A DNA stretch of 64,000 bases from Planctomycetota bacterium (GTDB lineage: Bacteria; Planctomycetota; Phycisphaerae; Phycisphaerales; UBA1924): assembly GCA_030950285.1 (NCBI GenBank), contig JAUZRR010000008.1, positions 1 through 64,000 on the forward strand. The letters run 5' to 3'. Within the stretch, counting starts at the first letter, position 1. Each line of letters starts with the position of its first letter. Positions 11,303-18,716 of this stretch are shown here, piece after piece. The notes under the pieces are model-generated. The model had not been told where the DNA came from and ran no database searches. It was given only the letters and a program-made list of their open reading frames with translations. Made by a program: the position numbers and the translations under genes.

Positions 11303-11712
11303 CCCTCGCGCCACGATCGTCGTCGGACATCCGGACGTGGCGATGCGCGTGCAGACAGGTCGTCGGATTTCACCAATCGTTGACGGTTCTGATCCGGGGA
11401 TTCGCAAGCTCATCCCAGGCGTCGGAAACACCCCGTCTCCGATGTGCATCGTTTCCGATGCGCAGAATCCCATGGTCCGGAAGAACGGGTCCAAAAAAAC
11501 CCCGATGCCCAGCATTAAAACGCCGAGCACCGGGTCTCGTGGGGGTCTGGTTATTGAGAGGTTTTCCTCTCCCTCTCGTGACTACCGATCCGCAATCCGA
11601 CCACGCCCGGTTCCGGCAGAGTTCCCGATTTTTGCGGGTCTTTTTACCCCCGCGAAAATAGAGCCTGCCAGAGAGGATTGGTACACGCTCGCCAACACCC
11701 GTGCCGCCTTTT
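11303..11712. other. Convergent intergenic region, 410 bases
   Basis: It lies between the ends of the CusF-like gene (plus) and the uracil-DNA glycosylase gene (minus). I see no credible gene; short open frames on both strands are Arg/Pro-rich and have no ribosome site. The only clear structure is the inverted repeat at 11629-11657. Confidence 0.6.
11629..11657. terminator. Bidirectional terminator-like hairpin
   Basis: TTTTTGCGGG and CCCGCGAAAA form a G+C stem flanked by T on one side and A on the other, around a T-rich loop. Because the flanking tracts are complementary it could end transcripts from both convergent genes, but it is 327 bases beyond the stop of the plus-strand gene. Confidence 0.55.
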
Positions 11713-12489
11713 TTACCCCAGCCGAGCCATGGCCTGCTTGAGGTCGGACCAGACTTTTTTGCGGTTCTCCGCGGTGTAGGACCGCAGCAGATAGGCGGGG
11801 TGGTAGGTCGGCATCACCGCGACGCGGATGCCGTCTGGGCCGGGGCCGACATACTCCGCCCACGTGCCTCGGAGCCGCCCCATCGAATCGCTGCTTTTGA
11901 GGATGAGTCTGGTCGCGGGGAGGCCGACGGTTACGATCACCTCGGGCGCGACGATCGCGATCTGCTCGTGCAGATAGGGCGCGCAGAGCTCGGCTTCGGC
12001 GGGTGTCGGCGTTGCGTTGTTGGGCGGGCGGGTCTTGAGGACGTTGGCGATGTAGACCTCCTCCCGCCGGAGCCCCATCGCGGTGATCATCTTGTTAAGC
12101 AACTGCCCGGCGCGGCCGACGAAAGGCACGCCGGTGCGGTCCTCATCGGCACCCGGGGCCTCGCCGATGAACATGAGCCTCGCGGTCACGTCGCCGTCGC
12201 CCCAGACCAGGTTGGTGAACTGGTGGGGCGTGGCGAACTTCTCGTGTGGGGCGTCGCGTTCGTAGCGGGCGCGCAGCTCGTCCATGCGTTGCTGGGCCTT
12301 GGCTCTGGCCGGGTCGGCAGCAGTTGAAACAGCCGCGGCGGGGTCGGTGGGAGGCTCGACCTCGGCGATCCCTTCGCCGGTGCGGAAGCATGGGACATAG
12401 TCCACGCCGAGCATCGCGGCGGTCTCGGCCTGTTGGCGGACGGCGCGGCGGGCGCGGGCGATTTCATCGGTTGTGGTTGGGGTTGCCAT
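11713..12489 (-). CDS. Family-4-type uracil-DNA glycosylase lacking most Fe-S cysteines
   Basis: 258 residues from ATG 12489. The ORF can extend to GTG or TTG starts up to 12519; no start has a good ribosome site. Family-4 UDG motifs are plain: GEAPGADED (109-117), VPFVGRAGQLLN (121-132), VYIANVLKTRPPNN (146-158) and a late PTYHPAYLLR with the active-site His. These enzymes remove uracil from DNA. Thermophilic family-4 enzymes bind a [4Fe-4S] cluster through an N-terminal CxxC, the Cys of KCRPP and one later Cys. Here the N-terminal CxxC is missing, KCRPP reads KTRPP (Thr153), and only Cys169 remains. About 80 extra N-terminal residues replace the usual start. Confidence 0.9.
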   Translation of the reverse strand: MATPTTTDEIARARRAVRQQAETAAMLGVDYVPCFRTGEGIAEVEPPTDPAAAVSTAADPARAKAQQRMDELRARYERDAPHEKFATPHQFTNLVWGDGDVTARLMFIGEAPGADEDRTGVPFVGRAGQLLNKMITAMGLRREEVYIANVLKTRPPNNATPTPAEAELCAPYLHEQIAIVAPEVIVTVGLPATRLILKSSDSMGRLRGTWAEYVGPGPDGIRVAVMPTYHPAYLLRSYTAENRKKVWSDLKQAMARLG

Positions 12490-12579
12490 GCGGGGACTGT
12501 ACACCGGTGCCGGCGACAACCAAAGTGCCGTGTACAGGAGGACAACGTCAATCTTCCTTTGCGCGGGGGTGCCGGGGGT

Positions 12580-12713
12580 GTCCCCACGCTTGCGCGAGGG
12601 GCTCTACAAATCCATGATCGGCATGCGCGAGGGGCTCTACAAATCGTGGTCGGCACAACATCTTGAGAGAACCGCGTCTGTTGATAGAGCCCCTCGCGCG
12701 AGCGAGGGGACAA
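12580..12713. repeat. Cluster of three palindromic intergenic repeats (site 1)
   Basis: One full copy (12580-12607, stem CGC-TTGC-GCG extended by GAGGGG and a CTCTA tail), one half copy (12621-12640) and one full inverted copy (12684-12713) of the repeat family described under site 6 (58649-58750). They lie between the UDG start and the aminotransferase stop. Confidence 0.85.
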
Positions 12714-12760
12714 GGCCCGTGTTCTATGCCGGAGAGGACATGAGAACAGCCATGCCGCAA

Positions 12761-13990
12761 TCAGCTCTCGAGCAGTTTCTCGATCGCCTCGATGAGCGTG
12801 CCCATTTCTTCGTCTTTGGAGAACGGCCCGGGGCTGGCGCGGACCGAGCCGCCGGTGTCGAGGGTGCCCAGTGCGCGGTGGGCCGCCGGGGCGCAGTGGA
12901 GGCCGGCGCGGATCGCGATCCCCCATTCGGTGTCGAGATACGCCGAGACCTCCTGGGGCGAGTAGCTGTCGATGTTGAAGGAAACCACGCCGTGGCGGCG
13001 GTCGGTCTGGCGGGGGCCATAGATCGTGACCCTCGCGTCGCCGGCGAACCGTTCGATGAACATCCCGATGAGGCGGCGTTCGTGGGCGAGGGCTTCCGGC
13101 TGGGAGGGGACGCCCGGGTCACAGAGTGCTGCCTGGAGGCCGGCGCGTCCGACGGCGTTGCAGGTGCCGACCTCGAAGACGCCGGGCATGTGGGGGGGGT
13201 TGAAGTCTTCGATGCTGCCGGCGAGCGTGCCCCCGGTGCCGCCGTACTGGGTCGGACGGATCGGCCCCCAGTGGCAGGGGCCGCCGATATTCGAGTATGC
13301 GCGCTCGGAGACGTACATGCCCCCGGTGCCTCCGGGGCCGAGCATGGCTTTGTGGCCGCTGAAAGCGAGGACGTCGATGCCCATCGCCTCCACGTCGATG
13401 GGCAGGGCGCTCATCGCCTGGGCGCCGTCGGTGATGAAGAGGACGTGCGGCGCGCGCTCGCGCAGGCCGCGGCCGATGGCTTCGATCGGTTGTGCGGTGC
13501 CGATGACGTTGCTGCACATGGTCATGGCGACCGCGACGCAGCGCTCGTCGGCCGCGGCGGCGATGATCTCTTCGGGGTCGGCGAACCCGTCGGGAGAACA
13601 CCCGACTTCGACGATTTCGCAGACGCCGTCGCGTTCGAGGTGTTTGAGCGGGCGGCGAACCGCGTTGTGCTCGAGGACTGTGGTAACGACGCGGGGGCGT
13701 TTGCCCTCGGGCTGTGGGTCAAACCAGAGCAGGCCGAGGATCGCCATGTTGAGCGACGCGGTGGAGCCGCTGGAGAGACAGATCCGGTCGGGGCTCGGGG
13801 CGTTGATGAGGTTGGCGACCGACTCGCGGAGGCACTGTGTCGCTTCGCCGGCATGGCGGGAGATGCGGTGCTGCCCGCGGCCGGGGTTGCCGACGGGCGC
13901 GTTGATCGCGTCGAGCATCGCCTGCCCGACGGTTGGGGCTTTGGGCCAGCTGGTGGAGGCGTTATCGAGATAGGTGAGGTCTTGATGCAC
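12761..13990 (-). CDS. SufS-like cysteine desulfurase / class V aminotransferase
   Basis: 409 residues. PLP-enzyme class V features: LDNASTSWPK near the start, SSGSTASLNMAI, an Asp in FITDGAQ, the Schiff-base Lys in FSGHKAMLGP (Lys214), and a mobile-loop Cys in AGLHCAPAAH. The last motif is like the RxGxHC loop of SufS/CsdA enzymes that take sulfur from cysteine, so cysteine desulfurase or a selenocysteine lyase-like enzyme is likely. No suf or isc genes are adjacent, so its partner is unknown. It starts with GTG and has no strong ribosome site. Eight consecutive G at about 13193-13200 on the plus strand fall in the coding part. Confidence 0.88.
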   Translation of the reverse strand: MHQDLTYLDNASTSWPKAPTVGQAMLDAINAPVGNPGRGQHRISRHAGEATQCLRESVANLINAPSPDRICLSSGSTASLNMAILGLLWFDPQPEGKRPRVVTTVLEHNAVRRPLKHLERDGVCEIVEVGCSPDGFADPEEIIAAAADERCVAVAMTMCSNVIGTAQPIEAIGRGLRERAPHVLFITDGAQAMSALPIDVEAMGIDVLAFSGHKAMLGPGGTGGMYVSERAYSNIGGPCHWGPIRPTQYGGTGGTLAGSIEDFNPPHMPGVFEVGTCNAVGRAGLQAALCDPGVPSQPEALAHERRLIGMFIERFAGDARVTIYGPRQTDRRHGVVSFNIDSYSPQEVSAYLDTEWGIAIRAGLHCAPAAHRALGTLDTGGSVRASPGPFSKDEEMGTLIEAIEKLLES

Positions 13991-14056
13991 GGAGCCACTT
14001 TATGCGCTGCCTCGGCACCCAATCGCCGCATGGCGGATCGATTTCGAGGGGTTGGC

Positions 14057-14428
14057 TCAGCCGTCGTCGTTGGCGGGGTTGTCGTCGGGGTTGTCGTGGG
14101 GGTTGTCGTGGGGGTTGTCGTGGGGGCCGGTGTCGTCAGCTTCGGTGTCGTCGGTTGGCGGCGTCTGATCGTCAACCCCGGCTGAATCTTCGGGGCGTGC
14201 TGCTGATTCGTCGCCCTCATCGAGTTGCCCGGTCACGTCTGGCGGAAACGCTTCGCGGTCCCGATCGCTGTGGATCCCCGAGGCGGCGGCACCGTTGTGC
14301 TCGGGGAGCTTCTGCTTGGCGAGCAGGGCGGGGAGGATTGCCCCAGCGAAAGCCCCGATCACGATGCCGAGCACGAGCCCGGGCACAAAGGCCTTGGCGA
14401 ATCCGCCCGATGGTTGCTGGTCAGTCAT
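14057..14428 (-). CDS. Small membrane protein with acidic repeat tail
   Basis: 123 residues, no recognised family. One Gly/Ala-rich membrane segment at about 12-36 (AFVPGLVLGIVIGAFAGAIL) is followed by a hydrophilic, acidic tail. The tail ends in tandem four-residue units (HDNP, HDNP, DDNP), encoded by a 12-base tandem DNA repeat at about 14080-14130. I take ATG 14428 because the protein from there begins just before the membrane segment; 41 upstream in-frame residues look non-coding. The stop is 66 bases before the aminotransferase start, so co-transcription is possible. Function unknown. Confidence 0.65.
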   Translation of the reverse strand: MTDQQPSGGFAKAFVPGLVLGIVIGAFAGAILPALLAKQKLPEHNGAAASGIHSDRDREAFPPDVTGQLDEGDESAARPEDSAGVDDQTPPTDDTEADDTGPHDNPHDNPHDNPDDNPANDDG

Positions 14429-14495
14429 AACGCCTGCGCTCCAGTGGATCTTCGGGCGTCGGGCCCGTCTGGTTGCGATATCCGAGCGGCGGGGT

Positions 14496-14699
14496 TCAAT
14501 CCAACCGCCGCATTCGACCCATCCATCGGCCATATCTGACCATCGCCCCAAGCAAATCCCGTGTGGATTCCGGTCTTCCTGTGCCGAAGGCGGTGTGCCA
14601 GCGCCATGCCCAGTAGGGGCCGCGAAACCGGAACCCGGTCACCAGCCCGAGCCTGATGAGTTCGGGGACGCCGAGGAGGATGTCGAGGAAGAGCCGCAT
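14496..14699 (-). CDS. Short hydrophobic/aromatic protein, function unknown
   Basis: 67 residues. It has a hydrophobic N-terminal half (LFLDILLGVPELIRLGLVTG) and a Trp/Arg-rich C-terminal half containing GPYWAWRWHTAFG. The composition suggests a membrane-surface protein. It lies 67 bases before the start of the preceding-strand neighbour (14428). The amino-acid pattern is not like an antisense shadow, but the call rests only on that and on gene spacing. Confidence 0.5.
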   Translation of the reverse strand: MRLFLDILLGVPELIRLGLVTGFRFRGPYWAWRWHTAFGTGRPESTRDLLGAMVRYGRWMGRMRRLD

Positions 14700-14766
14700 G
14701 GGGGGAGGATAGTCGGGGTGCAGGGAAGCACTCGGGAGTGGTGGGTGTGCTGCGGCTCGGGCGGTG

Positions 14767-14823
14767 GTCCCCTCGCTTGCGCGAGGGGCTCTACCTTTCC
14801 TCATGCTTGCGCGAAGGGACAAC
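14767..14823. repeat. Palindromic intergenic repeat pair (site 2)
   Basis: A full copy at 14767-14794 and a degenerate copy at about 14802-14823 that keeps CTTGCGCGA and the GGGACAA edge. Located between the epimerase stop (14860) and the short gene starting at 14699. Confidence 0.8.
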
Positions 14824-14859
14824 AGGCGCACATGCCGGATCGCATGGATGCGGCGTGAT

Positions 14860-15891
14860 CTACTCCCGGTCGGCTTTGTTGGATTGTTCCTGCTGCTGGC
14901 GGAACCAGGTGACGGTCTGCTCGAGCCCCTCGGCGAGGCTGACGATCGGGCGGTAGCCGAGCAGCTCGCGGGCTCTGGAGATGTCGGCGAGCGAGTGGCG
15001 GACGTCGCCGGCCCGGGGAGGCTGGTGCTCTGGGACGAGATCGCTGCGGCCGTGGGCGTCTGCGATGAGGCTGGCGAGTTCGACCATGCTGGTGCGCTCG
15101 CCGGTGCCGACGTTCATGATGTCGCCGCGGAGGGGGGTGTCCACCCCTCCGGCCTGCATGGTGGCGAGCACGGCGCAGGCCACGTAGGTCAGGTCGCGGG
15201 TCTGCTGGCCGTCGCCGTAGATGATGGGGCGTTTGCCCGCGTAGACCGCGCTGGAGAAGTTTGGGACGACCGCGGCGTAGGCGCTGCCGGCGGGCTGGCG
15301 CGGGCCGAAGACGTTGAAGTAGCGAAGGCTGGCGGTGCGCATGGCGTAGCTGTTGGCCCAGGCGCGCATGAGTTGTTCGCCAGCGACCTTTGACGCGGCG
15401 TAGGGCGAGAGGGGCATGGGGGGCATGGTCTCGACTTTGGGCAGCCGTTCGGTCTCGCCGTAGGCGGAGCTTGAGGACGCGAAGACGACCCGCTTTGCCC
15501 CGGCTGCGCGGGCGGCTTCGAGGACGCGCATGGTGCCGGTGGCGTTGACCGCCCAGGTTCGGCGTGGGTCATCGACCGAGCGCGGGACCGACCCCAGTGC
15601 TGCGAGGTGGAAGACGGTCATGCACCCGTCGACTGCTTCGGCGAGGGCTTCGTCTTCGAGGATCGAGCCGTGGACAAACCGGAGGCGGTCGGGCTCGTCC
15701 TCGATTCGCTCGGCAAGATGGGCAAGGGTGGAGTTGGAGAGGTCGTCGATGACGGTGACCGAGGCGCCCAGGGCGAGCAGGCCGTCGACGAGGTGTCCGC
15801 CGATGAATCCGGCGCCGCCGGTCACGCAGACAGGCTGGCCGTCGTAGGACCGGCGGAGGGGATCAACAAGCTCGGCTGGGTACCGCATCAT
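14860..15891 (-). CDS. NAD-dependent sugar-nucleotide epimerase/dehydratase
   Basis: 343 residues, typical length for the extended short-chain dehydrogenase family. It has the nucleotide-binding TGGAGFIG (24-31), HLAALGSVPRSV, SSSSAYGE, the catalytic YAASK pair, and RYFNVFGPRQ. The overall pattern matches UDP-glucose/UDP-N-acetylglucosamine 4-epimerases of the WbpP/GalE type, which interconvert UDP-sugars for polysaccharide synthesis. The exact substrate cannot be read from the sequence. It stands alone between intergenic repeats. Two consecutive ATG codons begin the gene; the first is used here. Confidence 0.92.
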   Translation of the reverse strand: MMRYPAELVDPLRRSYDGQPVCVTGGAGFIGGHLVDGLLALGASVTVIDDLSNSTLAHLAERIEDEPDRLRFVHGSILEDEALAEAVDGCMTVFHLAALGSVPRSVDDPRRTWAVNATGTMRVLEAARAAGAKRVVFASSSSAYGETERLPKVETMPPMPLSPYAASKVAGEQLMRAWANSYAMRTASLRYFNVFGPRQPAGSAYAAVVPNFSSAVYAGKRPIIYGDGQQTRDLTYVACAVLATMQAGGVDTPLRGDIMNVGTGERTSMVELASLIADAHGRSDLVPEHQPPRAGDVRHSLADISRARELLGYRPIVSLAEGLEQTVTWFRQQQEQSNKADRE

Positions 15892-16248
15892 GGTGGCGAC
15901 AGCCTAGCGGATTTTTCAGCAACCGGGGGTCGGGGAGTTGAGAAAAACGAAGACATCGAGGGTGTTGCCTATGGCGTCGCCAATCACATCGGCAGGACAC
16001 GCTTCAAGGGGAGCGCCGGGTTACTTCGTATCAGACAGGGCAGATCAGGTCGCCAGCCGGTGCGGGGGCTGTAGACCGGGTCAACGCGGCCAGCGACACC
16101 CCGCGCGGCATCCGCAAAGCTCGCTGGGTTCTGTTTGACGGCTTGTCCGTCCGCGGCGGGACGGGCGTCTCGCCCAGCCGAAGGTGTCATGCCTCGCCCC
16201 TCGCGCGGGCGAGACTCCCACGCCACTGCTCTTGCAAACAGAACCGAA
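15892..16248. other. Intergenic region, 357 bases, with nested inverted repeats
   Basis: It lies between the epimerase start and the end of the protease gene, both on the minus strand. No gene is credible here. The right third is filled by the nested palindromes annotated at 16127-16245; the left part would hold the epimerase promoter, but I cannot point to a convincing one. Confidence 0.55.
16127..16245. repeat. Nested inverted repeat module downstream of protease gene
   Basis: GGTTCTGTTTG (16127-16137) and CAAACAGAACC (16235-16245) are perfect 11-base inverted repeats bounding the module. Inside are the hairpin GGGCG-TCT-CGCCC and a second pair, GTCTCGCC and GGCGAGAC. The module begins 3 bases after the protease stop, so it may act as a terminator or be a small mobile/REP-type element unrelated in sequence to the site 1-8 repeats. 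Confidence 0.65.
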
Positions 16249-18399
16249 CTAACACCCGATATTCCAGGCGTTCAAGAACGCGATCATGTCCTTTGTATCA
16301 ACCTCGCCGTTGTGGTCAAAGTCGGCGGTGCTGTCGCCGCTGTTCCATGCGTTGAGGAACTCGAAGACGTCCATGGAGTTGACCTCGCCGTCGCCGTTGA
16401 AGTCGGCGTCACATGCTGAGCATACATAGGTATAGATCCGGAATGCGTCGATCGCGGCTTCGGTGACCGAGTCGTTAGGATTGTCGGCTGCGCTGAACCG
16501 CACGCGGACCGCGGCGGTGGGCGTCACAAAGTCGGCGACGGTGAACTTGGCTTTGACCCAGCCGACGGTATTGGAAACACGCTCGACGACTGTCCATGTC
16601 GCGCCGTCGTTGTTGGAGACCTCGACGGTGAGTCGGTCGCCGTCCTTGTCGTCGTTGGTGAACCAGCGTGCGTAGCTCACCACCGCGCCGGGCATCTCAG
16701 AGAGATCGAACGCGGGGCTGATGAGGCGGGTTGGCCCGCCGTCAACATCCTCGTCGGTATCGTTGCCGGTGATCCAGCAGGTCCCCGAGCCGTCGAAGTC
16801 ATTTTCGGGGTCGCCGCGCGAGCCGCCGTTGGCGGGGATGTCGCGGTCCCACGAACCTTCCTGGAGCATCTCGTCACGGACGGTCCAGCCGGTATCGGTC
16901 TCGAAGTTGTCAGCAAGCACAACGTCGATACCGAGGGCCGCGATGGTGTCGAAGGTTACGTTTGGCGCGGTCAGGGGCTCGAAGACCACGTCGCCCTCGT
17001 CGGTTTCGGCGCTGAAGTAGTACTGCGCGGTGGTGCCGCAGTCGATCTCGGGGAAGGTCGCGAGATAGACGTTATCTTTGAGTTCGTCCATCTCGATCTC
17101 GACATACCCGTCGCCGCTGTCGACGTAGAACATGCCGGTGCCGGATTCGGGTTCGCTGTCGCCGTTGGGCAGCACCTCGACCAGGATCTGCGACCCGCCC
17201 GCGGGGTCGACGAACATGGGCAGACCTTCGGGGAAGAAGAAGTCGATCTGGGGACAATCGCAGACACCCTTGGGGTTTGCGAGGAACATCTGGAGTCCGG
17301 GGTGGTTGGCGCCGGTGCCGTTGTTGCCGCTGTTGCTCCCGCACCCGGCGTGGGTGTGGATGCCGATGGCTTCGCCGGTTTCTTCGTTGATGATGGGCGA
17401 GCCGGAGTTGCCGCCGGTGGTGTCAACCTGGTAGGAAAGGGCCGTGCCGTTGAAACTGAAGTAGGGCCCGGTGTGGGTTTTCTGGATCTGGTTCCACTCG
17501 CGGGGGACACCGCTGCCGGTGACGCCGTAGCCGGTGATACGGATGTCCTGGTCGTCGACCGGGGGCGGCATGGCGATGCGGAAGACATCGCCGTAGGCCT
17601 CGGCGGGGGTGAGCCCGGTGTTGGAGTTGGGGAAGACGCCGAAGTAGGCGTAGTCGTTGCCGATGCCTTGGCCTTCGTTGCTCTGGCGACTTGCGACATC
17701 GACGGCGTACTGGTCTTCGGGGGGCGGGTGGTTGAGGCCACCGTTGGCGTCCGAGAAGGGGACGTTGAACTGGACGACGGTAAAGCTGCCGTCGGACGTC
17801 GAGCAGTGCCCGGCGGTGAGGAAGCAACTGTTGCAGTCGTTGATGAGCCAACCCGTGCAGCCGATGGGGAGCAGGCGGGCAACCCGGTTATCGGTTGAGG
17901 GCAACCGGTCGTCGGTCGGGCCGCAGATCGAGCGATCGACGAAGGGCTCGAACTGGGCCCGGACCACACTCATGCGGAGCGTGTTTGCGCCGGTGCCGGG
18001 CTTGGCGACGATCTCGATGACGACCTCGTCGCCGTTGAAGTAGGCCGAGGTGTTCTGCCACTGCTCGACCTCGCGGGCGTCGAGCCGTTGCTCTGCGCCG
18101 TCAAAGAGCGAGCGGATGCGGAGGTAGCTCCCCGAGTCGTCGCTGATGAGCCCGGCGAGCAGCACCTGGTCGAACTCGAGCCGAAGGGCCGCGGCACCCG
18201 GGATAAAGATCGTGTGGCTGAAGACGACCCGTTCGGCGTCGCCGTCGTTTTCGACGATACCCGAATCGACCGTCACCGGCATTTGTTCGGTGATGAGCGG
18301 AGCCATACGGATTTCTTGCGCGGTCGTTGTGGCGGTGAACGGACCACACATCGCCGCGGCCACAATCATGGCCGCAGCGGAAAACTGTTTTATACGCAA
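16249..18399 (-). CDS. Secreted S1-family serine protease with GC-type dockerin
   Basis: 716 residues from a TTG start at 18399, chosen because AGAAAGGA lies 7 bases upstream and the protein then opens with a signal peptide (about 1-28). The trypsin-like domain holds the catalytic triad His198 (TAGHC), Asp249 (GNDYAYF) and Ser332 (GGNSGSP), with several Cys pairs. A beta-sandwich domain follows at about 500-650 (DNFETDTGWTV to AIDAFRIYT), like the carbohydrate- or protein-binding modules of exported proteins. The C-terminus has two calcium-loop dockerin repeats (DFNGDGEVNSMDVFEFLNAW and DFDHNGEVDTKDMIAFLNAW) and ends in GC. The dockerin form is known from planctomycete exported proteins, where it probably serves anchoring or sorting. 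Substrate unknown. Confidence 0.9.
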   Translation of the reverse strand: MRIKQFSAAAMIVAAAMCGPFTATTTAQEIRMAPLITEQMPVTVDSGIVENDGDAERVVFSHTIFIPGAAALRLEFDQVLLAGLISDDSGSYLRIRSLFDGAEQRLDAREVEQWQNTSAYFNGDEVVIEIVAKPGTGANTLRMSVVRAQFEPFVDRSICGPTDDRLPSTDNRVARLLPIGCTGWLINDCNSCFLTAGHCSTSDGSFTVVQFNVPFSDANGGLNHPPPEDQYAVDVASRQSNEGQGIGNDYAYFGVFPNSNTGLTPAEAYGDVFRIAMPPPVDDQDIRITGYGVTGSGVPREWNQIQKTHTGPYFSFNGTALSYQVDTTGGNSGSPIINEETGEAIGIHTHAGCGSNSGNNGTGANHPGLQMFLANPKGVCDCPQIDFFFPEGLPMFVDPAGGSQILVEVLPNGDSEPESGTGMFYVDSGDGYVEIEMDELKDNVYLATFPEIDCGTTAQYYFSAETDEGDVVFEPLTAPNVTFDTIAALGIDVVLADNFETDTGWTVRDEMLQEGSWDRDIPANGGSRGDPENDFDGSGTCWITGNDTDEDVDGGPTRLISPAFDLSEMPGAVVSYARWFTNDDKDGDRLTVEVSNNDGATWTVVERVSNTVGWVKAKFTVADFVTPTAAVRVRFSAADNPNDSVTEAAIDAFRIYTYVCSACDADFNGDGEVNSMDVFEFLNAWNSGDSTADFDHNGEVDTKDMIAFLNAWNIGC

Positions 18400-18716
18400 C
18401 GTGCTGTTCCTTTCTCTCCTGCACCACAACCCAGCATTCAGCGAGCGAGTGCTCAACGAGTGGGTGGCCTGTGGCGGCCAGCGAGAGTATCAACCAAGAG
18501 GGCGGACTGCAAGATTTTGCCTGACTTATCACCGCCCGTTCTGTACCGAAGCACGAACAAACAGTCCGTGCGCACGTCAGATTCCGCGCCGCCGCGTCGA
18601 GATTGTGTAGAAAGGACCAGCGACCGCAAGGGCAGCGAGACTGCCGATGCGGCCGCTGGTTTCGACTCTTGCCGGGGACCGAAGAGCGCGACGGCTGTCG
18701 CGCCGGCGGCTGCCGC
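18400..18716. other. Intergenic region, 317 bases, before the protease gene
   Basis: Upstream region of the protease gene and downstream of the lysyl-oxidase-like gene. No gene is visible. A perfect 7-bp hairpin GCGCGAC-GGCT-GTCGCGC lies at 18686-18703, just after the stop of the upstream gene. It has no T tract, so it is only a weak terminator candidate. Confidence 0.5.

Noticed and set aside
11211-11741. Open frame of 176 residues between the CusF-like and UDG genes
   Set aside because: No ribosome site, overlaps both neighbours, composition like non-coding DNA.
14080-14130. Direct repeats that might be read as a CRISPR
   Set aside because: The units are 12 bases, adjacent without spacers, and in frame within a protein gene.
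12473-14185. A 570-residue open frame on the plus strand, Gly/Ala/Asp-rich
   Set aside because: Antisense to the SufS-like gene and runs through intergenic palindromes.
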